Source: an uncultured Anaeroplasmataceae bacterium (GTDB taxonomy: Bacteria; Bacillota_I; Bacilli_A; Acholeplasmatales; Anaeroplasmataceae). From it: a DNA stretch of 36,479 nucleotides. The stretch covers positions 1 through 36,479 of the forward strand of contig CALVBA010000012.1 of assembly GCA_944325695.1 (NCBI GenBank), read 5' to 3'. Shown in pieces: positions 31,156 through 36,479 of the stretch. A program made the translations under genes and the position numbers. Under the pieces are notes generated by a model that was not told the origin of the DNA, did not search any database, and saw only the letters and a program-made list of their open reading frames with translations. Every line of letters starts with the position of its first letter. Position 1 is the stretch's first letter.

Positions 31156-34138
31156 AAAACTAGAGTTATGCGCTTTTGGACCTTTTAAGAATGTAGAAGT
31201 TATAGACTTTACTAAATTAAATGAAAAACACTTATTTTTATTGACAGGAGATACTGGATGTGGAAAAACAAGTCTTTTTGATGCTATTTGTTATTGTTTA
31301 TATGGTGGATTATCTAATAGTTTTGGAAGTGGTAGTGAGGCAAAAATCCGCAGTCATTATGCCGATAAAGAAGTGATAACGTATGTTGATTTAGAATTTA
31401 TTATTAAAAATAAAACATATCGTATTCGTCGCAGTCCGACGCAAGAAATCGTTAAAAAAGGGCGAATTGTTACAAAAAAAGCAACAGTTGAATTTATATC
31501 AGATGAAAAAAAATTAGATAAAGCCGTTCAAATAAAAGAAGAAGTACAAAATTTAATCGGATTAAATGAAGCAGAATTTAAAAAGATAGTTATGTTACCA
31601 CAAGGTGATTTTATGAAACTTCTTTTGTCATCAAGCGATGAAAAAGTACAAATTTTTAGACAAATTTTTCAAACCTCAATGTATGATGATATAACAAATG
31701 AATTAAAAGAAATCACCAAAAAAGCATATTTAGAAATTGAAGATAATAATTTAATCATTAAAAGTCAATTTCAAAACTTACCGTATGAAGGTTTAGAGAT
31801 CAATGATGCTACTTTTGAATTTTTAGAAAAAGAAATTAATTTCTTAAAAAAAGAATTAACGAAATTAGCCAATGAATATGACTTGTTAAATAATGAAAGT
31901 CAACAATTATCATCTATAATTACTAGTAGTAAAAAAAATAATGAAATTTTACTACAAATTAATATAGCTAATAATGAAGTTAACGAACTCAAAAGTCGAA
32001 ATAATGAATATTTAAAGTGGAATGAAATTTTAAAAAACTTAACGATTAAAGAAAGATATGATTCTTTAGTTCTTAAAAATAAAACATTAATGGAAAATAT
32101 TACAAAACTATCTTTTAAATTAGATAATTCTAATAAAGATTTAGAAAATAATCAAAAGAAATTAACGGAAGTTATTTCAGAGATACAATTATTACAAGAT
32201 AAAAAAGAAAAAATTGATGATTCTATCAAAGAAAAAAATAATCTTGTAAATGAATTAAATCTTTTTGAAAAGAAGTTACAATACCAAGAAAAGCTTCAAG
32301 ATTTAAAACGCAATCTTTCGAATGTTTTAGATAAGAAAAAAATAATTATGACAGAAATTACATCTAAAGAATCAGAAAAACAAAATTTATTACAAGAAAT
32401 AAATCGCATAAAAGAAGAAATTAGTTTAAAACAACAACTTAATTTAGAAGAGGATCTTGTAAAAAATAAACTATTAGAACTACAAAAATTATTTGAAAAA
32501 ATTGAGGTATTAAACGCCAAAAAAGCAATTTATCAAGCACAAACTAAAGTTTTACAAGAGATTAGATGGAATCGTGTTAATGAAGAGGCAAAGAAAATTA
32601 CAATTGAAAAATCTTTAATAGTAGATGAAGCTTCTAAACTAGCTTTATTATTAGTTGATAATGAACCATGTATGGTTTGTGGTTCACTAACTCACCCTAA
32701 GAAAGCTATTTTAGAAAATAAGTATACAAAACTAGATTTAGAGAATCAAAAAAAGATGGTCGATCAATTAATTAAACAAGAACAAGATATTACCAATGAA
32801 TTATTTATTTTAAATGATTATATTGAAACGTTTGATTTTGAATATGATATAGAAGAATTACAAAAAAATAATGAAAATCTAAATAATCATCTAAAAGAAA
32901 TTTCTAATAGTAAAGAAGAGCTTTTAATTAAAGAAGCTAAATTAAAAGATTTTCTTTTATTGCATGAAAAATTAACTACTTTAATTGAAGAAAAAACTTT
33001 ATTGTTGAATAATTTAAATGGTGAATATGAAAAAACGAACAGTGAAATAATCAAATTTCAATCTTTAGAAGAAACGATTAAAGATATTAACGTCACAGAT
33101 TATAATATAAAAATTAAGGATTTAACTACGGAAATTGAAAGCTATTATTTTAATTTAGAACATGCTTACGAAAATAAGAATACAATAAATATGCAAAATA
33201 CGACGTTAATGACAAATCTTGAACATTTTCATTCTGAGATGAATAATCTAACAAAAGAATTTGAAGATAATAAGGAAGAATTAGAAAATGTAATTTCATT
33301 ATTCACAATTGATTTATTAGAATTAAAAAAATATTTAAAAGATGATATTGCAAAGAAAATTGTCGATTATGATAATGCTTTAAATAAAGCTTTAAACTCG
33401 ATAGAGTCACTTAGTAAATTAAAAATATCTGAAAAGATAGTTGATACGGCTAATTTTGAAGAAAAATTGGCTCAAATAAAAGATAAATTATCATTATTGC
33501 AAGAAAATCGATTTATTGTCAATAATAAGTATAATATGATAAAAGTTGTTTACGATAGAACAATTTTGATATATAATAATAATGTAGAGAAGATTAGTTC
33601 TTATCAAAAATATTATAATTTGTCGAAGGTAGCTAGTGGAGATAATAATTTAAAGTTATCTTTTGAAAGATATATTCTTACAACGTATTTAGATGAAATA
33701 CTACGTTATGCGAATCTATATTTATTAAAGTTAACTAATAATCAATATGAATTGCGTCGGAAATTACATTACCAAGGTCGCGGTAATCAAGGATTAGATT
33801 TAGAAGTCTATGATTATCATAGTGCTAGTTTGCGTGATGTTAAAACACTATCTGGAGGCGAATCTTTTAAAGCTAGCTTATCGCTTGCGTTAGGCCTTAG
33901 TGAAACTGTAAGACGTAAAAACGGAAATGTAGAAATTAATACGATGTTTATTGATGAAGGGTTTGGAACTTTAGATCAGGATTCTTTAGACAAAGCTTTA
34001 TTGGTTTTAGATGAGTTAAAAAATGATAATCGTGTTATTGGAATTATAAGCCACGTATCAGAGCTAAAAGAGCGTATTTATTCCAAAATTTGTATAAAAA
34101 AAGGTGATTACAGTTATATCGACAAAATAATTATATAA
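31145..34138 (+). CDS. sbcC: Exonuclease SbcCD, ATPase subunit SbcC
   Basis: 997 aa, Rad50-type SMC-like ATPase. Walker A G35-D-T-G-C-G-K41-T-S at the N-terminus. Two long coiled-coil arms meet at a zinc hook, C509-M-V-C512, placed almost exactly at the middle. Then the signature L902-S-G-G-E-S, and Walker B M-F-I-D937-E938-G-F-G-T-L-D. The length matches the family. The start lies inside the sbcD end (11-nt overlap), so subunit synthesis is probably coupled. A strong AAGGAG for the next gene follows the stop. Confidence 0.96.
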   Translation: MIIKKLELCAFGPFKNVEVIDFTKLNEKHLFLLTGDTGCGKTSLFDAICYCLYGGLSNSFGSGSEAKIRSHYADKEVITYVDLEFIIKNKTYRIRRSPTQEIVKKGRIVTKKATVEFISDEKKLDKAVQIKEEVQNLIGLNEAEFKKIVMLPQGDFMKLLLSSSDEKVQIFRQIFQTSMYDDITNELKEITKKAYLEIEDNNLIIKSQFQNLPYEGLEINDATFEFLEKEINFLKKELTKLANEYDLLNNESQQLSSIITSSKKNNEILLQINIANNEVNELKSRNNEYLKWNEILKNLTIKERYDSLVLKNKTLMENITKLSFKLDNSNKDLENNQKKLTEVISEIQLLQDKKEKIDDSIKEKNNLVNELNLFEKKLQYQEKLQDLKRNLSNVLDKKKIIMTEITSKESEKQNLLQEINRIKEEISLKQQLNLEEDLVKNKLLELQKLFEKIEVLNAKKAIYQAQTKVLQEIRWNRVNEEAKKITIEKSLIVDEASKLALLLVDNEPCMVCGSLTHPKKAILENKYTKLDLENQKKMVDQLIKQEQDITNELFILNDYIETFDFEYDIEELQKNNENLNNHLKEISNSKEELLIKEAKLKDFLLLHEKLTTLIEEKTLLLNNLNGEYEKTNSEIIKFQSLEETIKDINVTDYNIKIKDLTTEIESYYFNLEHAYENKNTINMQNTTLMTNLEHFHSEMNNLTKEFEDNKEELENVISLFTIDLLELKKYLKDDIAKKIVDYDNALNKALNSIESLSKLKISEKIVDTANFEEKLAQIKDKLSLLQENRFIVNNKYNMIKVVYDRTILIYNNNVEKISSYQKYYNLSKVASGDNNLKLSFERYILTTYLDEILRYANLYLLKLTNNQYELRRKLHYQGRGNQGLDLEVYDYHSASLRDVKTLSGGESFKASLSLALGLSETVRRKNGNVEINTMFIDEGFGTLDQDSLDKALLVLDELKNDNRVIGIISHVSELKERIYSKICIKKGDYSYIDKIII

Positions 34139-34149
34139 GGAGAGATATC

Positions 34150-34893
34150 ATGGATGTTTTTGGATTAGGATGGTTTGGAATATTTGATATTTTAATTGTC
34201 ATTTCATTTTTCGCCACTTTATTTTATTATTTTAAAAAAGGTATTTTAACTAAGATTGTAGAGATTGCGAATGGTTTATTTGGAATTTTTGTCTCTTTAT
34301 TATTAGCTATTCCATTTAATAACTGGATTGTAGAAGAGCATAGTGACCTATATCTAACGACAATTCAAGAAATACTACAAGGAAATATTACTAATGCAAT
34401 GATTAATGATCCTAGTATTGCCGAATCAGGAAATGTGGGACGAGCTTTAATTGAAAAGTTAGGTTTACCGGAATTTGTTGCGAATATGGTTCCAAATATC
34501 GATTCTTTGACAATTGATAATGTTGCACAACAATTATCATCAGGAATTACAAATAATGTTATTGGAATTGTGATTGCCTTTTTAATCTTATTTTTTGGAA
34601 CTACTATCTTATGTTTTATTTTAAAAATTTTAATTAAGATTTTACGTAATGTTCCTGTTTTCCGTGTGATTGATTCAATTTTTGGGATTGTCTTTGGTTT
34701 TGTTAAATATACAATTATTTTATCTATCGTTTTTTTAGTTTTAATGTTGTGTTTAGAATATTTCCCAGGTATTAGTGATTTAATCGGAGATTTTGTTAGA
34801 ACCGATATGCAACTAGGAAACGATACATTTAGATTGTCAAAGTATTTATATGAACATAACTTTTTACTAAACTTCTTATCATTGTTTTTTTAA
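34150..34893 (+). CDS. CvpA family membrane protein
   Basis: 247 aa with helices near 9-29, 35-57, 130-160 and 180-205. An extended polar stretch of about 70 residues sits between the second and third. The start (F-D-I-L-I-V-I-S-F-F-A-T-L-F-Y-Y-F-K-K-G) matches the CvpA pattern 'D.(i/l)....(l)..G...G', which is linked to colicin V production in E. coli and to envelope or stress functions elsewhere. The true function is uncertain. It starts 12 nt after sbcC with AAGGAGAG and probably shares its transcript. It ends at a terminator. Confidence 0.7.
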   Translation: MDVFGLGWFGIFDILIVISFFATLFYYFKKGILTKIVEIANGLFGIFVSLLLAIPFNNWIVEEHSDLYLTTIQEILQGNITNAMINDPSIAESGNVGRALIEKLGLPEFVANMVPNIDSLTIDNVAQQLSSGITNNVIGIVIAFLILFFGTTILCFILKILIKILRNVPVFRVIDSIFGIVFGFVKYTIILSIVFLVLMLCLEYFPGISDLIGDFVRTDMQLGNDTFRLSKYLYEHNFLLNFLSLFF

Positions 34894-34916
34894 AGGATAG
34901 ATTTTTCTATCCTTTT
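34892..34916 (+). terminator. Terminator after the cvpA-like gene
   Basis: AAAGGATAG (34892-34900) pairs perfectly with CTATCCTTT (34907-34915) across ATTTTT. The T run is short (about four), so some read-through into the next gene is likely; that gene starts 22 nt later. Confidence 0.7.
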
Positions 34917-34937
34917 ATCATTGAAGGAGAGTAATTT

Positions 34938-35873
34938 ATGCGTTATAAATTGAATGATGAATTAAATAATATATTAGAAAAGCATAATTTAGTTATTCCA
35001 ATAAATAATAAATACCAATATTTTAAGCAGTTATTAAAATATTTTCCATATGAAATTGCTAATTTTATTTTAGATTGTAAATATGACGAATATCAATTGG
35101 AATATTTAGTATTTGAAAAAAATAGGGTTATTTCTACGAAAAAAAATGAATTGATTTTTATTCCTAAATATCATTTTAATCGTGAAATTATTGTGGCTAA
35201 AGGTGCACTTAAAGATTCGCAATGTCATTATATCATTGATGCAAGAATGGAAATTGGAGCTTTTTCTATTATGGAACCGGTTAAAGTAGAAGTTTTGCAT
35301 TTTATTGATGATATAAATTATTTAGATTTAATTATAAAATCATTTGATAAGTGGATAAAACAAGAAGAAGAAATTTGTTTATCACTTTTTTTAAGTTATG
35401 AATATTATTCATTAAAACCATCGAGCAATATAGCCAATTTTACTAATTTAATTTATTCTTCTTTACAACACGATTTAGATATTGTAAGCTTAGAGATGCT
35501 TTTTGACTTAGTATATAAGAGCTTTGATTCTTATTATCTAACAAAAATGTTATATCATTTGTTAGTTATTGCTTCAATTACAAATATTTCTTTTAATTTA
35601 AAGTATGATGTGATTGTTCGAATGGCTAAAAAGCTTTCAACTGTTAAAGAAGTTAATTTAGAATTATTATTACAATTTTATGTTGATGATATTAATGATT
35701 ATAAAGATAATAATTTAAAAATGACTTTTTTGGCTTTAAATGCATTAGGAAAGATGTTACAATATTATTATAATGATAAATATGTAAAAATTTTTATATC
35801 GTCTTTAGATTTAATTAAAGATGAAGAAGATTATAAAAAATTATTATATATCAAAGAAAGTTTGGGATATTAA
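34938..35873 (+). CDS. Uncharacterised protein, 311 aa
   Basis: Soluble, mostly helical by composition, with many Leu, Tyr, Asp and Lys. The first third has no motif I know. The last 120 residues look like a bundle of amphipathic helices (M-L-Y-H-L-L-V-I-A, L-E-L-L-L-Q-F-Y, F-L-A-L-N-A-L-G-K-M-L-Q), reminiscent of a TPR-like or helical scaffold, but that is only an impression. The ribosome binding site is GAAGGAGAG. It is coupled by a 1-nt overlap (TAATG) to the zinc-ribbon protein gene that follows, so the two likely act together. No family was recognised. Confidence 0.7.
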   Translation: MRYKLNDELNNILEKHNLVIPINNKYQYFKQLLKYFPYEIANFILDCKYDEYQLEYLVFEKNRVISTKKNELIFIPKYHFNREIIVAKGALKDSQCHYIIDARMEIGAFSIMEPVKVEVLHFIDDINYLDLIIKSFDKWIKQEEEICLSLFLSYEYYSLKPSSNIANFTNLIYSSLQHDLDIVSLEMLFDLVYKSFDSYYLTKMLYHLLVIASITNISFNLKYDVIVRMAKKLSTVKEVNLELLLQFYVDDINDYKDNNLKMTFLALNALGKMLQYYYNDKYVKIFISSLDLIKDEEDYKKLLYIKESLGY

Positions 35874-36361
35874 TGGAATGTGTTGTATGTGGTAAAAAGA
35901 GTCGTAAAAAAATTTGTAAAAGTTGTTATTTCAAGATAAGTAAAGAAGTATTAATATTACTCCCAGAATTAATAACAAATCTTTTTTATGTTAATTTTTC
36001 AAGAACATATTCTGGATGTTATATCGCATTCAATAAACTAAAAGTTACAATGAGTAATCTACATAATTATTTAGCGTTAGATATATTAGATTTACCACGT
36101 TTAGAAAGTGATGTAGAAGAATTAAAACAAGCTTTAAAGACTAAAAATAACTATGTTTTATACTGTAAAACGAAAGCTCAAAAACATGAGTATTTAGTTA
36201 ATATAGATGATTTAAAATTCTTAAAAGGTAAAGTTAATGATGAATTATTGATATATTTTTATAATATCAAAAAATATCATATGCCTTTTAATGTAGAAGT
36301 AACACTAGAGAGTTTAAACGATTTTACAAAAACATTTCTATATTTTAAAAAATTCCTATAA
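35873..36361 (+). CDS. Uncharacterised protein with N-terminal zinc ribbon, 162 aa
   Basis: The N-terminus has C3-x2-C6 and C15-x2-C18 in a very basic context (G-K-K-S-R-K-K-I-C-K), a small zinc ribbon. A stretch of about 140 residues without known motifs follows, lysine- and leucine-rich and largely helical. The start overlaps the previous stop by 1 nt and has no strong ribosome binding site of its own, so translation is probably coupled. A zinc ribbon with a basic patch suggests nucleic acid or protein binding, but no family was recognised. The gene ends at a strong terminator. Confidence 0.7.
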   Translation: MECVVCGKKSRKKICKSCYFKISKEVLILLPELITNLFYVNFSRTYSGCYIAFNKLKVTMSNLHNYLALDILDLPRLESDVEELKQALKTKNNYVLYCKTKAQKHEYLVNIDDLKFLKGKVNDELLIYFYNIKKYHMPFNVEVTLESLNDFTKTFLYFKKFL

Positions 36362-36373
36362 ACAAATAATTTT

Positions 36374-36403
36374 CGATATATTATCTTAATATATCGTTTT
36401 TTT
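36374..36403 (+). terminator. Terminator after the zinc-ribbon gene
   Basis: CGATATATTA (36374-36383) pairs perfectly with TAATATATCG (36387-36396) across a 3-nt loop, followed by seven T. Confidence 0.85.
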
Positions 36404-36405
36404 AT

Positions 36406-36435
36406 AAAAAAAGACCTAGAAATTAATCTAAGTCT
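36406..36435 (-). terminator. Terminator of the minus-strand gene at the right edge
   Basis: On the minus strand, AGACTTAGA (36435-36427) pairs with TCTAGGTCT (36420-36412, one G-U), followed by T7. The stem contains the last sense codons and stop of that gene. Confidence 0.75.
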
Positions 36436-36479
36436 TGTTTTACAGGTTCTTCGCTTATTAACTCATACATTTCTTTGGC
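36423..36479 (-). CDS. C-terminal end of a minus-strand gene (5' part outside window)
   Basis: One minus-strand frame runs from the right edge for 18 codons and ends A-K-E-M-Y-E-L-I-S-E-E-P-V-K-Q-D-L-D before TAA (36425-36423). A terminator directly after it supports a real gene end. The acidic tail is not diagnostic and the product cannot be named. Confidence 0.6.
   Translation of the reverse strand, partial: AKEMYELISEEPVKQDLD

Noticed and set aside
36374-36435. One single bidirectional terminator at the right end
   Set aside because: Two separate hairpins are present, each with its own T run in the proper direction, so they were listed apart.
1-36479. CRISPR arrays, tRNA genes, rRNA genes, riboswitches
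   Set aside because: No regularly spaced direct repeats, no tRNA cloverleaf or rRNA sequence, and no riboswitch or T-box core motif was seen on either strand.

Overview
The window is AT-rich DNA from a walled, low-GC member of the Bacillota. The Mollicute-like side of the phylum (Turicibacter, Haloplasma or Erysipelotrichia-type lineages) is my best guess. The reasons are the strong A/T bias at third codon positions, strong GGAGG-type ribosome binding sites, a MurA gene (so peptidoglycan is made) and a short 4.5S-type SRP RNA. UGA is used as a stop and UGG encodes Trp, so the code is the standard bacterial one. The lineage is inferred from style, not from a database match.

Region 1 (1-16.9 kb) is a membrane redox block. 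A probable IS30-type transposase tail lies at the left edge. An Rnf operon follows in the order C-D-G-E-A-(small Cys protein)-B. RnfG is about three times the usual length and carries four FMN-binding-like modules. RnfB is cut down to its membrane anchor and one 4Fe-4S domain. A terminator sits 27 nt before four consecutive ATPase-permease fusion ABC genes, arranged as two tandem copies of an A/B pair. The last ABC gene overlaps an ApbE flavin transferase lipoprotein gene, which overlaps a NusG-domain-II protein gene, which overlaps a Gx-transporter gene. ApbE is the enzyme expected to attach FMN to RnfG and RnfD, so the two ends of the block belong together functionally.

Region 2 (16.9-21.8 kb) holds convergent and divergent single genes: an aspartase-fold protein with most active-site residues replaced, MurA, a small unknown protein, ribosomal protein L31, and two unknown membrane proteins.

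Region 3 (21.9-25.8 kb) is an operon of a PLP aminotransferase, a PEPCK/HPr-kinase-like P-loop protein and FolD, closed by a large terminator.

Region 4 (25.8-27.9 kb) has thymidine kinase and tRNA adenosine deaminase, then the SRP RNA with its own promoter and terminator. It is bracketed by AT-rich intergenic DNA that shares a 32-nt repeat and looks like decayed coding sequence.

Region 5 (27.9-36.5 kb) has a long Xaa-Pro aminopeptidase on the minus strand. SbcD, SbcC and a CvpA-like membrane protein follow on the plus strand, then two uncharacterised genes (one with a zinc ribbon), and the 3' end of a minus-strand gene at the window edge.

The best candidates for something undescribed are the multi-flavin RnfG with the reduced RnfB and the small Cys protein; the A/B-A/B exporter array physically tied to ApbE; and the aspartase-fold protein without its catalytic loop.
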